Source: a virus
DNA: 23,523 nucleotides
Strand: one strand, 5' to 3'
IMG/VR virus record: IMGVR_UViG_3300009034_000212
Coordinates: 1 to 23,523 of that record
Numbering within the stretch: position 1 is the first letter of the stretch; every line of letters starts with the position of its first letter. The notes beneath the pieces were generated by a model. That model was not told the origin of the DNA and searched no databases. It was given only the letters and a program-made list of their open reading frames with translations. Both the position numbers and the translations under genes were made by a program. Shown piece after piece: positions 1 to 7,463 of the stretch.

Positions 1-936
1 CTTTTGCCGGTCGGCTTTATCCATCAACTTTTTGAATAGGTTATTAGTCATCTCCCCAATATCACGCCACACACCCACAGGAGCAACCGGCAGTGGATTA
101 TCCGGCACTGGCGGCGTCAAACTACCAAAAGAATATGGCCCCTCCGATGGGCCAAAATAATCCTCGATTTTTAGAAAGTCTTCAAATTGTGCCTGATATG
201 GATTAGGAATATAGGCTCTTGCTTGTGCTTCAGGAATCCAAAGTTTTACTACATCAACATACTCCTGAATTGCCTTCATTTCCAATGCTTTACTTTGTTC
301 TTGAGTAAGTTCTTCCGCCCGTTTATCTCCAAGCGGTTTGGAAAAAGATAAAGGTAATGCCCGCACTAAATCTTTATCCCATCCATCGGCATCTAATAAT
401 TTCTGGCGTGGAACTTGAATATTGTGTCCGATGAAAACTGCTTTATCTAATGAACGACAAAGTGGATCAATCGTTAAATCATCTCCGCTAATTATATCGG
501 TGAAAATTTGCCCAGGGTCAACATTTATATCCGGCCCCAATGCTATCAGGTTATCCGACTCGGCAATACCAGTTTCAAGTATGGTCATTCCAAAACACAT
601 ATCCACTATTGCCGCCCGAAGAATGGCTTTCATCTTCAGTTGTTCTTGTAATTCATTTAGACCAAGTCCCAAAAGTTCAGCATAATCTTTGTGGGCAAGG
701 ATTTTGGTAGTGACTTTATTAACTGGGTTTTTGAGTACAAGATTTGGCACAAGTGCCCGTATTGCCATAAAGACAAGATTGATAGGCTTATCACCGGTCA
801 ATCCTGCCTTCTCAAGCATATATTGTGAAAGGTAATCCTTGATGAACATCACCCGATTTCTACGAAACTGTTTCAGGCGTTCAAACCCCTCTTTTGCCGT
901 TTCACTAATCTTGTTTGCCGTCAATTCTACCGGCAT
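1..936 (-). CDS. Phage portal protein, N-terminal 312 residues (cut by window edge)
   Basis: The frame runs open from ATG 936 to the window edge, so the C-terminus is missing. Portal proteins form the dodecameric ring at the capsid vertex through which DNA is packaged and to which the tail joins. The call rests on its place just downstream of the terminase large subunit and on a stretch at about residues 245-300 (PNPYQAQF, then Pro-rich PPVPDNPLPVAPVGVWRD and a helix NNLFKKLMDKADRQ) that recalls the stem region of portals from environmental siphophages. There is no signal peptide or membrane segment. The start has a good SD, GGAGG, ahead of ATG. It overlaps the small gene upstream by 32 bases. 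Another early virion protein is a less likely reading. Confidence 0.72.
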   Translation of the reverse strand, partial: MPVELTANKISETAKEGFERLKQFRRNRVMFIKDYLSQYMLEKAGLTGDKPINLVFMAIRALVPNLVLKNPVNKVTTKILAHKDYAELLGLGLNELQEQLKMKAILRAAIVDMCFGMTILETGIAESDNLIALGPDINVDPGQIFTDIISGDDLTIDPLCRSLDKAVFIGHNIQVPRQKLLDADGWDKDLVRALPLSFSKPLGDKRAEELTQEQSKALEMKAIQEYVDVVKLWIPEAQARAYIPNPYQAQFEDFLKIEDYFGPSEGPYSFGSLTPPVPDNPLPVAPVGVWRDIGEMTNNLFKKLMDKADRQK

Positions 937-1078
937 CCTTTTCCTCCACTCCTATACAAATACCTAAAGGCGGTTTACAATAAACATTACATGATTTATT
1001 ATCCCACTTACAATTAACACACCTCACATAGTCAAAAAGTGATAAAAAATATAATATCTTTTTGAAAAACTTTCTCAT
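905..1078 (-). CDS. Small Cys-rich protein (57 aa) between terL and portal
   Basis: A short frame fills the gap between the terminase and portal genes. It starts at ATG 1078, seven bases after a GGGGG SD that lies just past the terL stop, and ends inside the portal start region. Residues 1-16 are basic and hydrophobic (MRKFFKKILYFLSLFD). They are followed by five cysteines at about residues 20, 23, 30, 34 and 41, which suggests a small metal knuckle or disulfide protein. I do not recognise the family. Support comes from the SD, the exact fit to the gap and the overlap with the next gene. Chance coding in a tight operon remains possible. Confidence 0.6.
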   Translation of the reverse strand: MRKFFKKILYFLSLFDYVRCVNCKWDNKSCNVYCKPPLGICIGVEEKDAGRIDGKQD

Positions 1079-1087
1079 TTCATCCCC

Positions 1088-2998
1088 CTATGCAAATGAA
1101 AATTTCTGCCGCCACCCTTTTGATTTTTGGCGTGACTTCATCTTTTGCTCATATCGCCAACCAAAACTTCTATACGGGGCCATTTTCTGTTGTCCCCTCG
1201 GTTTGGCTACTTCCTTATCTTCCACTGTCAGAGCATCGGCCATAACTATATCGCCATGAAGCAACCACTCTGCCGCCGATTTATCGCTTAATTCTGCTGG
1301 CCCCACTCTTTTACTTGGGTAATGAATATAATATTTTGCCTGTTCAAGCCCCCGTTTATCGTGGTTTATAATTTTCCCTTGCATCAACGCCCGTTCATAG
1401 GCCCGAAGCAAAAGTTCTTTACTTTCTTGACTTACATGGAAGCCATATTTACCTTTTTTCTTATCAGTTACTTTACCAATCGTGCTTGATACATAATAAA
1501 ATGGATAATGAAACTCCTTAACCAACAAATAACCTAAGTCCCATCCTGGCCCGTTGTTTTCCCATTTGAGATAGGGTAATCTTTGAGGGTTAGCTCCCCC
1601 AGTCCATAATGCAAGTCCCACAATAATTCTTGCAAATTCATAAGGGGGGGTGTTTCTACATTTCCATTTTGCAATAATTTCACCTGATTGCTTACATTTA
1701 ATACTAATAACTGATTCAGAAGCTCCTTGGCCTTTTGAAGTGTCAATTCCAAAGATATAAGTTTTGCTTTGGTCTGGTCGTCCATTTATCAAACCCCCCC
1801 AAATTTCTAACTTGCCATTTTTCGATTTTACAATTGAATATGCTTTTTCATCCCGCCTTTGTAAAATTCTGGGAATTGCATCATTGGCAATGCCCTTTTT
1901 CAAAATAATGTTATAATGTTCCTTTGGTTCACTGCCAAAAAGGACAATATGTTTATCAATTACCGATAAAGTAAAAAATGAATCCCCCGCTTCAATATCC
2001 TTCCCCAAAACTTCACTGGCTATTTCTTTTGGAGTACACCATTCATATAATTTTTCCAACCAGGGGGATGAAATAGAATATTCTTTAGTGATAGAATCCT
2101 GTTTGACAAATCGGCCTTTGCCTTTTTCTGGGTGATTCCAGAACATCAAACTAAAAACATCAATTTGTCCTGAATTCTTCCATCGGGAATACTCTGTCCC
2201 AGCCCCCAAAGTAGTAGAATTCACAATTCGACATGGAGCAACATGAGCAGTTGAAGTCCGAATGGCTGCCCCCTCATCAACCATCGCAAATTCATCGAGC
2301 AATAATACAGCCGCTCTATCGGCCCGCATAGCGTGTTTCTGAGTTGATTCACCGCCGATAGTAGTTTTAATTAATTCATTATGAATCCGCATCTTTGTCC
2401 GATTGCTTTTCCCCCTTATTTTTACTTCAGGGGGGCACATCCAATCGGGCAAATAAGCATTAATATAATCATGTTTCCAAAATAGTGACTTTGAAAGCCC
2501 ACTATCAACTAAATCCTCTACTCGTGACATTTCACGGATTTCTGTACCTGGGCGGAAAAGCCAGAGCCAATGAAGATATTCCAAACAACACCATGATGCC
2601 CCCATATCACGGGATTTATCAATCAACCCATCTTTACCTTTTTCAAAATGATCATTAAGCCAATCAAATAATTCATCTTGAATTTCCCACGTAATCATTG
2701 GCTGATGTGGTTCAGTAGATGGAACCTGCTTTCCAGTTTCAGGATTAGTCTCAAATTGATGATAAGTAAACGCCCAAGTGTTTACCCAAAAAAGATAACT
2801 TTCCGCCGAAGCCGCCAGCAAATCCTGCTGCATAGCATAATCATTTTCCGCTTTCTGAAGTAATTTTTCCCGCCATGCAAGATTCTCGTTTTTCCATTTG
2901 GGGACTTTGATTCCTGTTTTAGAATCCACCCAAAATCGGCGACCAGATGGAAATGGTTCAGGAAGCTGCGGGCATTTGAGAAGTCCAGTCCCTATCAT
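1088..2998 (-). CDS. terL: Terminase large subunit (packaging ATPase/nuclease)
   Basis: TerL powers DNA translocation through the portal and cuts the concatemer. Numbering from the upstream GTG at 3016, the ATPase domain has a Walker A-like loop KSRDMGAS near residues 134-141 and a Walker B LLLDE at 238-242. The RNase H-like nuclease has the first acidic residue in GIDTS (D425), KWENNGPG at 484-491 as the second motif, and the late Asp in VMADA (D594). All key motifs are present and the length of about 640 residues is normal. The start is unsure: GTG 3016 and ATG 2998 are both inside the preceding gene and neither has a good SD. I chose ATG because it is the commoner codon and shortens the overlap. 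It sits between the probable small subunit and the portal. Confidence 0.92.
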   Translation of the reverse strand: MIGTGLLKCPQLPEPFPSGRRFWVDSKTGIKVPKWKNENLAWREKLLQKAENDYAMQQDLLAASAESYLFWVNTWAFTYHQFETNPETGKQVPSTEPHQPMITWEIQDELFDWLNDHFEKGKDGLIDKSRDMGASWCCLEYLHWLWLFRPGTEIREMSRVEDLVDSGLSKSLFWKHDYINAYLPDWMCPPEVKIRGKSNRTKMRIHNELIKTTIGGESTQKHAMRADRAAVLLLDEFAMVDEGAAIRTSTAHVAPCRIVNSTTLGAGTEYSRWKNSGQIDVFSLMFWNHPEKGKGRFVKQDSITKEYSISSPWLEKLYEWCTPKEIASEVLGKDIEAGDSFFTLSVIDKHIVLFGSEPKEHYNIILKKGIANDAIPRILQRRDEKAYSIVKSKNGKLEIWGGLINGRPDQSKTYIFGIDTSKGQGASESVISIKCKQSGEIIAKWKCRNTPPYEFARIIVGLALWTGGANPQRLPYLKWENNGPGWDLGYLLVKEFHYPFYYVSSTIGKVTDKKKGKYGFHVSQESKELLLRAYERALMQGKIINHDKRGLEQAKYYIHYPSKRVGPAELSDKSAAEWLLHGDIVMADALTVEDKEVAKPRGQQKMAPYRSFGWRYEQKMKSRQKSKGWRQKFSFA

Positions 2999-3374
2999 CA
3001 CCTTCGTCCACAACACTATCCACTATTTGATTTAATCTATTTTTCCCCCGCTCCGATATTTGTTTTGGAATTGGTCTCCGTTCTTTTTGTTCTTCTACCC
3101 CGATACCAGCCCGCCCTTCAATTCTGTCTAATACTAATTTCCTATATTCCAATCGCAATTTTTTATCGCCACATTTAAGAGCCTCATCCCAAATGTCCCT
3201 CGCCAATGCTTCCGCTTTAGAAATCAATTTAGGTTGTGGGTTGTCTTCTTCTGTAGAATCGGCAACAAAAGTTTCAGTTTTTTTATTCCCGATTGCTCGA
3301 ATATAAGTAGAGACCAATCGCTCATTTCGGACTTTTTCGCCGACTTGACGGAGTTGTTTATTTTCTTTTGGCAT
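2958..3374 (-). CDS. Probable terminase small subunit
   Basis: This 138-residue charged protein is directly upstream of terL and overlaps its start, the usual place for the DNA-recognition subunit. The middle, about residues 50-105, has an Ala- and Arg-rich helical stretch (KAEALARDIWDEALKCGDKK, then VLDRIEGRAG) that resembles DUF5681-like small subunits, where helices precede an ILDRVEGKP-type segment. No classical helix-turn-helix is obvious to me. ATG 3374 directly follows the stop of the upstream gene, with GGAG about nine bases before it. The position is the strongest evidence; a virion accessory role is possible. Confidence 0.62.
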   Translation of the reverse strand: MPKENKQLRQVGEKVRNERLVSTYIRAIGNKKTETFVADSTEEDNPQPKLISKAEALARDIWDEALKCGDKKLRLEYRKLVLDRIEGRAGIGVEEQKERRPIPKQISERGKNRLNQIVDSVVDEGDDRDWTSQMPAAS

Positions 3375-3587
3375 TTATGAAGCTCCAAAACTGTTTGCTT
3401 TTATCTGTACTTCTGGACAATTATCTTGTGGATAATCTATACCAACCTGTATCCAACCTTTACCATTACATCCATGACAAATCTTTTCAGCTTCACCATT
3501 TAATTTAATGCCCGAAATTTCAATACCATCAATATATCTCAAAATTCCATTTCCTAAACAAATTGGACATTTTTCAGCATGTGTCAT
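3375..3587 (-). CDS. Small DnaJ-type zinc-finger protein (70 aa)
   Basis: The protein has two CxxCxGxG repeats, CPICLGNG and CHGCNGKG, about 32 residues apart. These are the knuckles that bind zinc in the central domain of DnaJ. There is no J domain, so this is a stand-alone zinc hairpin, common as an uncharacterised small protein in phages. I placed the start at ATG 3587 because GGGGGA lies seven bases upstream; the in-frame ATG at 3602 has no such site. It directly precedes the probable small terminase gene. The role is unknown; binding of a protein or nucleic acid partner is a guess. Confidence 0.68.
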   Translation of the reverse strand: MTHAEKCPICLGNGILRYIDGIEISGIKLNGEAEKICHGCNGKGWIQVGIDYPQDNCPEVQIKANSFGAS

Positions 3588-3658
3588 TTTTATTTCCCCC
3601 ATTTATCTCTTTTCAAACCATTGACAATCATTAGTCTTATTAATTTTTCGTGGGCGTC

Positions 3659-3871
3659 TTATTGTTTTAGATCGTTTATTTCGCCATTATCAACCTTTTC
3701 TAACAAATTTCTTAAATCCCTACCAAAATGAAGCCCGCTATTATTTGGATAAACCATGCTTTTATATACACAAAGCAAACAACAATCATTCATCATTACA
3801 AAATCATATACAAGTTTGCTTTCATCATAAGATTTGGCACAAACAACACATATTTTATTTTTCTTTGACAT
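3659..3871 (-). CDS. Small protein with paired cysteines (70 aa)
   Basis: The start ATG 3871 follows GAGGGGATAAA, a good SD. Cysteines are arranged as CVVC near residues 8-11 and CCLLC near 30-34, typical of a four-Cys zinc knuckle with a middle loop. The C-terminal half has a charged helix (GRDLRNLLEKVDNGEI). I recognise no family. It lies one base downstream of the DUF3008-like gene and is probably in the same transcript. A gap of about 70 bases separates it from the next gene, and I see no structure in that gap. Confidence 0.62.
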   Translation of the reverse strand: MSKKNKICVVCAKSYDESKLVYDFVMMNDCCLLCVYKSMVYPNNSGLHFGRDLRNLLEKVDNGEINDLKQ

Positions 3872-3872
3872 T

Positions 3873-4085
3873 TTATCCCCTCACTTTTCGGGCCAATGCT
3901 CTTTTAGCAGCCCGCTCTGGTAACTTTCTACCCTTGACTTCTTTCAAATGTCTTTTTGCTTCTGTTTTACTTAAACTTGGAGCTTTATGACTATTAGATA
4001 CTGCCACTCCAAATAATCGTCTTTGTTTTTCTGATACTATCGGCGTATGTTTTCTTCCGCTTTTTGGACAGCCTGCTCCTGACAT
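3873..4085 (-). CDS. Small basic protein, DUF3008-like
   Basis: This 70-residue basic protein contains SEKQRRLFGVA at about residues 18-28, a phrase typical of the DUF3008 family and related short phage proteins, followed by LSKTEAKRHLKEVKGRKLPERA. Those families have no known function. The start ATG shares one base with the TAA stop of the protease gene (TAATG), so the two genes are probably translationally coupled, with GGAAGCGGA as a weak SD. The charge (many Lys and Arg) would suit nucleic acid binding, which is inference. Confidence 0.62.
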   Translation of the reverse strand: MSGAGCPKSGRKHTPIVSEKQRRLFGVAVSNSHKAPSLSKTEAKRHLKEVKGRKLPERAAKRALARKVRG

Positions 4086-4750
4086 TATTCCGCTTCCTTC
4101 AATTCCTGAATTGCCAAATATTTATTTAGCATCAATTGGCATATTTTTGCTGGTATACAAAAATTCATCCCTTCTTCATTTGGAATATGCCACGAACAAA
4201 TTCCTAAAATATTATTATCTCCATCAAAAATCGGACTACCTGAATTACCTGGAACAAGGGGACAATCGGTAATAAAAACATTTTTGCCCTTAACAAAATC
4301 ATCTTCTACATTAACAGCAGAAATTATACCCCGAGTCATCACTGGGAAGTATGCATATGGATTACCAATTGCCCAAACTGTTTCTCCAACTATGGCATCA
4401 TCAAATTTTGCCACTAATTCTTTTTCAAGTGTTCTGATATAGATTAATCCCAAATCAGCTTCAGATTCTTTATACCAACTCACAGCCAAATGCTTTTTGC
4501 CATCGGGCCAAACAATTTGAATTTCATTAGCGTCTTCAACTATGTGGCCAGCAGTTATCAAAAGGTCATCGGCGACAAAAACTCCTGTCCCCTGCCGTTG
4601 TTCTTCGTATCGGCTCTCAACTTTGATTTTTACAATAGTTGGCTGTTGATTGGGCCGTAAATAAGAAAGAGCCGTTGGAGCAATAAACAAGTAAGATAAA
4701 ATAGTAAATATAATAAATGTAATAATCGGCAGAATAATCTTTTTCATCAT
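4085..4750 (-). CDS. Membrane-anchored trypsin-like serine protease
   Basis: The protein starts with a basic tail and a long hydrophobic segment (KKIILPIITFIIFTILSYLF), a signal anchor that would hold the protease domain outside the cytoplasm. The domain has all three catalytic residues of the chymotrypsin fold. Numbering from the longest frame at 4783, they are His80 in ITAGH, Asp110 in EADLGL and Ser181 in PGNSGSP. It resembles the protease domain of HtrA/DegP but has no PDZ domain. ATG 4750 follows GGGGGTGG closely; ATG 4747 is equally possible. It lies among late genes, between a DUF4326 gene and a DUF3008-like gene. Substrate and role are unknown: envelope damage, receptor processing and host defence are all open. 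Confidence 0.85.
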   Translation of the reverse strand: MMKKIILPIITFIIFTILSYLFIAPTALSYLRPNQQPTIVKIKVESRYEEQRQGTGVFVADDLLITAGHIVEDANEIQIVWPDGKKHLAVSWYKESEADLGLIYIRTLEKELVAKFDDAIVGETVWAIGNPYAYFPVMTRGIISAVNVEDDFVKGKNVFITDCPLVPGNSGSPIFDGDNNILGICSWHIPNEEGMNFCIPAKICQLMLNKYLAIQELKEAE

Positions 4751-4760
4751 CCACCCCCAA

Positions 4761-5069
4761 TTAAATTTGCTGACATAATTCAACTAAAATATCACCGTGA
4801 CAAGGCATAGGTTTACAAAAACAACCAAGTGTTTTACCACGTAACTCTTTCAAATGCTCAATTATCCACCTATTGCTGTAATTACCACTGGGATCGTTTA
4901 TTATGATTTCCTCTTTCCACTTTTTCCATTGTAATAACCACGTTTTGTATTCAGCAATTACAGCATCCCTGCTCATACTTCTACCCATTCGCCAGGGATT
5001 ACCCCATTTTGAACCACGACCAATATAAATATCATAAGGTTCTTTTTTACAATGAACTACTTTTGTCAT
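4761..5069 (-). CDS. DUF4326 domain protein
   Basis: Residues IGRGSKWGNPWRMGR near the N-terminus and LRGKTLGCFCKPMPCHGDIL near the C-terminus are the two conserved blocks of DUF4326, a family often found in phages and of unknown function. The conserved Cys and His residues of the second block suggest a metal or catalytic site. Its 102 residues are close to the usual domain length, so it is a single domain. The start is ATG 5069, with GGGGGAG three bases upstream; an in-frame ATG 12 bases earlier lacks that spacing. It sits directly upstream of the protease gene. Confidence 0.82.
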   Translation of the reverse strand: MTKVVHCKKEPYDIYIGRGSKWGNPWRMGRSMSRDAVIAEYKTWLLQWKKWKEEIIINDPSGNYSNRWIIEHLKELRGKTLGCFCKPMPCHGDILVELCQQI

Positions 5070-5091
5070 TATCTCCCCCAATTAGAAATGA

Positions 5092-5364
5092 TTATAATTT
5101 TTCTTTAGATGCACTTACAAACAACACTGGATCTTCTCCTGAATCTTTTCCCCATTTCAAAATACACCCAAATCGTCCAACAGAAGGAACACAATATGCA
5201 ATAATACCATTATCTTCTTTCGCAGTTATTACATGACAGGAACTACCTTTTTCATAATACAATGATAATGGTTTTACAATAACACATAAACGCTTTTCTT
5301 CTGTTTCAGGAATTACCCATTCATAACTTCGCCATGCTTCACTGGAAATATCTTTTTTATTCAT
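5092..5364 (-). CDS. Hypothetical protein (90 aa)
   Basis: I do not recognise this protein. It is a soluble, mixed-charge sequence that reads like a small beta-rich fold (YEWVIP, CVIVKPLSLYY, GIIAYCVPSVGRFGCILKW) with no membrane segment. The start ATG 5364 has a clear SD, GGGGGCGTAAA. It lies in the late operon between a possible virion protein and the DUF4326 gene, with short gaps on both sides. Confidence 0.55.
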   Translation of the reverse strand: MNKKDISSEAWRSYEWVIPETEEKRLCVIVKPLSLYYEKGSSCHVITAKEDNGIIAYCVPSVGRFGCILKWGKDSGEDPVLFVSASKEKL

Positions 5365-5385
5365 TTTACGCCCCCATTTTTATTA

Positions 5386-5718
5386 TTATGTCAACTTCAC
5401 CAAATAACCTGTCGCCCCATTCACCGAACCCGCATAATGGAGTGTAGTTATTGATTCTGGAACCTTTATCACAATTGTATTATAAAGCCCACACGCCCAG
5501 ATGATGTTTGCAGCCGTAGTCACAGCAGCAACACCAAAGAAAAATGAGCCGGTCAATGCCGCCGTAAAAGCATAACTTTCACCGGCCACAACTGTAACAC
5601 TATGATCGCCACCTATAGTAGCATCGGTAAGTGTTTGCCCACTGGCTGCTACTGGGTCGCAATTAATGGCCCCTGGTGCGGCCCGATGTCCGGCATTGTT
5701 ACTAAGATATGTATCCAC
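5386..5718 (-). CDS. Putative small virion protein (110 aa, beta-rich)
   Basis: The sequence is rich in Ala, Thr, Gly and Val, with few charged residues and alternating hydrophobic positions (GDHSVTVVAGESYAFTAALT, then ITTLHYAGSVNGATGYLVKL). That composition is typical of beta-sandwich capsid decoration or head-fibre proteins. It has no predicted membrane helix. The start is GTG 5718, seven bases after AAGGAGGG, the strongest SD of the left arm, which fits a highly expressed product. GTG shares a base with the stop of the upstream peptide gene (TAGTG). The structural role is inferred from composition and context only. Confidence 0.6.
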   Translation of the reverse strand: MDTYLSNNAGHRAAPGAINCDPVAASGQTLTDATIGGDHSVTVVAGESYAFTAALTGSFFFGVAAVTTAANIIWACGLYNTIVIKVPESITTLHYAGSVNGATGYLVKLT

Positions 5719-5810
5719 TATTTCCCTCCTTTTATTATTTTCCTAAATAGGAAAACCAACCGAAATAAGATAATTGGCAAAATAAATGCCGCAAGGATTT
5801 TAGGTATCAT
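5718..5810 (-). CDS. 30-residue membrane peptide
   Basis: This short frame encodes one hydrophobic helix (PKILAAFILPIILFRLVFLF) with a basic C-terminal tail (RKIIKGGK). Its ATG overlaps the TGA of the upstream coiled-coil gene (ATGA), and its TAG overlaps the GTG of the next gene. Overlap at both ends argues that it is translated and not chance. It could be a small holin-like, spanin-like or regulatory membrane peptide, but nothing in the sequence decides this. Confidence 0.5.
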   Translation of the reverse strand: MIPKILAAFILPIILFRLVFLFRKIIKGGK

Positions 5811-6028
5811 TTTTCTTCCAGAAATCGTTTAGCACATTCCGCCGCCCCACAAGCACACCATGCCCACTCATCGGCGATATATTCCAAATCTTCTTGCAAC
5901 CGTTTGTTTTTAAGTCGTAATTGAAGATTGTCACCAGTCATTCTTTTACAATCGGTCTCAAGTTCATCTATTTCTTCTTGCATAACTTTGAATACACCTT
6001 GTGGATAATCATCATTAGCAATTACCAT
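5807..6028 (-). CDS. Small coiled-coil protein (73 aa) with C-terminal cysteines
   Basis: The centre (EEIDELETDC, then LQLRLKNKRLQEDLEYIADE) shows heptad spacing of hydrophobic residues and is probably a coiled coil. The C-terminus has three cysteines, CACGAAEC. The KNKRLQEDL phrase resembles ENKRLKEKI in two other genes of this operon, so the three may be related. ATG 6028 has the SD GGGGGAATAAA. It lies between the SPFH gene and the membrane peptide gene. Function unknown. Confidence 0.6.
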   Translation of the reverse strand: MVIANDDYPQGVFKVMQEEIDELETDCKRMTGDNLQLRLKNKRLQEDLEYIADEWAWCACGAAECAKRFLEEK

Positions 6029-6029
6029 T

Positions 6030-6587
6030 TTATTCCCCCGATTTAATTGTCATTAGTGATTCATTAGTCAATAACCGAATATTCCTTGTTCTTCCAATAT
6101 CTGTGAGTCCTACATCCTCAATCTTCAACCCCCACCCCCGACTTGCTTCCCGCAAACCAGAAAGAATCTCCCGCTCCAAATCGGCCAGACAACCCCGCAA
6201 CTCATCAAGCCCCCGCTGCGTCACAAATCGGAAGATAATCTTCAAGCCGGTATTTTGAATATTCTCATCATATTCAAAAACTTCTAAAATCGCCTTCCGT
6301 GCATTATCCACCCGATACCTTATCGTCCCCGAAATCGCCAACTCATGTCCATCTTTCGTCCATACACTCTGACACCGTAAATCCTTCACCTGTACTTTAA
6401 CCTTCACAGCTTCAATATGCTGAAAAAGGGGCACATACCAATAGAGACCCGCATCCAAATCCTTAATCCACACCCCAGCAAAAGGCCAACGGGCCGTTAT
6501 TCGCACCCCACCTTCATCGGGGTCAACCATCCAGGGGCGGGGGATGAAGCAGGTGAGCTTATTGATAAGCTGAATTAGCCAATGCAT
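6030..6587 (-). CDS. Band-7/SPFH (stomatin-like) domain protein
   Basis: The 185 residues match a compact SPFH domain: an N-terminal stretch (LIQLINKLTCFIP), then PDEGGVRI, GLYWYVPLFQHIEAV, a VKVKVQVKDL strand, TKDGHELAISGTIRYRVDNA, and a helical C-terminal part ending in REASRGWGLKIEDVGLTDIG. These are the usual landmarks of stomatin/prohibitin families, which build membrane-attached ring or microdomain scaffolds. The long C-terminal coiled coil of bacterial flotillins is missing. The SD GGAGGG is eight bases before the ATG, which shares a base with the upstream TAA. Context with a membrane protease and coiled-coil proteins suggests a membrane assembly, as HflK/HflC do with FtsH, but that parallel is inference. 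Confidence 0.85.
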   Translation of the reverse strand: MHWLIQLINKLTCFIPRPWMVDPDEGGVRITARWPFAGVWIKDLDAGLYWYVPLFQHIEAVKVKVQVKDLRCQSVWTKDGHELAISGTIRYRVDNARKAILEVFEYDENIQNTGLKIIFRFVTQRGLDELRGCLADLEREILSGLREASRGWGLKIEDVGLTDIGRTRNIRLLTNESLMTIKSGE

Positions 6588-6802
6588 TATTTAGTGCCCT
6601 CCAGGGCTTTTACAACCCTTAATTCAGTAGGTGTTGCATTGTCCTCAACTTTAGCTAATTCGAGTAGGGCTAAATCTATTTTTTCTTTTAGCCGCTTATT
6701 CTCGGTCTGGAGTTCACTTACGTACTTACTTATTTGTGGATTTTCTTCTATCCCACAACAACATGGCTCTATAGGATAACTACAATAATTCTTGTGCATC
6801 AT
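6587..6802 (-). CDS. Small coiled-coil protein with Cys cluster (71 aa)
   Basis: The N-terminus has a Cys cluster (CSYPIEPCCCG). It is followed by a leucine-heptad coiled coil (YVSELQTENKRLKEKIDLAL) and a short charged tail. It shares the ENKRLKEKI core with the neighbouring gene at 6816-7025. Two ATGs are adjacent at 6802 and 6799; AAGGA lies upstream of both. The stop overlaps the SPFH start (TAATG), so the two are probably coupled. Function unknown; a partner of the SPFH protein is possible. Confidence 0.6.
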   Translation of the reverse strand: MMHKNYCSYPIEPCCCGIEENPQISKYVSELQTENKRLKEKIDLALLELAKVEDNATPTELRVVKALEGTK

Positions 6803-6815
6803 TATGGTTCCTTTT

Positions 6816-7025
6816 TTATGGCTTGCTCAAGTCTGCAATACAATTCATTAATTGTGTGTTGCCATCTTTCAAAAAGTTTACTTCTTCATTCAATTGTTCA
6901 ATCTTTTCTTTCAGCCGTTTGTTCTCTTTTAGTTGAGCCAGCAAATCCAGTTCAATTTTCTCAACATAATCCCGCACTTCACCTTCCACACTGTACAATT
7001 TCTTATCAACCCATAATTTTGGCAT
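6816..7025 (-). CDS. Small coiled-coil protein (69 aa), first gene of the left arm
   Basis: Most of the protein is one predicted coiled coil (VRDYVEKIELDLLAQLKENK, then RLKEKIEQLNEEVNFLKD). Its start ATG 7025 is preceded by GGGGGGTGTAAA, a clear SD. It is the first gene of the leftward operon and next to the control region. It shares ENKRLKEKI with the following gene, which suggests an old duplication or paired partners that zip together. No DNA-binding basic region is evident ahead of the heptads. Function unknown. Confidence 0.6.
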   Translation of the reverse strand: MPKLWVDKKLYSVEGEVRDYVEKIELDLLAQLKENKRLKEKIEQLNEEVNFLKDGNTQLMNCIADLSKP

Positions 7026-7157
7026 TTTACACCCCCCAATTTGAGAATTGAAAAAAAGACTGCCCTATATGGTTCTTACCACTTTTACAAGCTAATCTTA
7101 TACCAAAATCCTAAAAATCCCCTTCTTTTTTCCTATTTTTCAGCAGATTTTTTGCTG

Positions 7158-7286
7158 GTTGTAGGGGTTATAAAAGATAGAGGGATTGTAGGGATTATAG
7201 GGTTATAGTTGTATGGATTATATGGGTTATAACCAACAGTTAGATTGTATGGATTGTATTGTTTGTATTATTTATATTATTTATAG
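7158..7286. repeat. Degenerate short repeats of the form RGGRTTRTA
   Basis: About ten imperfect copies of an 8-9 base unit (GGGGTTATA, GGGATTGTA, GGGATTATA, GGGTTATA, TGGATTATA, TGGATTGTA) stand almost back to back. They include the perfect palindrome GGTTATAACC at 7225-7234. The tract lies 130-260 bases upstream of the left-arm genes and is non-coding on both strands. It may be a binding array or low-complexity drift. From about 7287 to 7463 I see no gene and no clear element. Confidence 0.6.
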
Positions 7287-7463
7287 GTACGATTAGGGGG
7301 TCTAAGAACAACAGACTCCTATATCTCCATTGCCGAAGGCAAGGGTCATACCCCCCATACCCGCCCACATAGAGACCCCTCCAAAACCTTCTGAATGAAA
7401 CATAACTACCATTATAAGACGTTGCCCCACAGAATCAGCGTTGTTGGTGGGGTGAGGGTTGAT

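Noticed and set aside
7141-7157. Intrinsic terminator CAGCA/TGCTG
   Set aside because: The stem is only five pairs with the T-run in the loop and no U-tract after it on either strand.
7158-7286. CRISPR array
   Set aside because: Units are 8-9 bases, degenerate and almost contiguous, with no spacers of regular length and no cas genes. The Cas4-like nuclease is explained by the recombination cluster.
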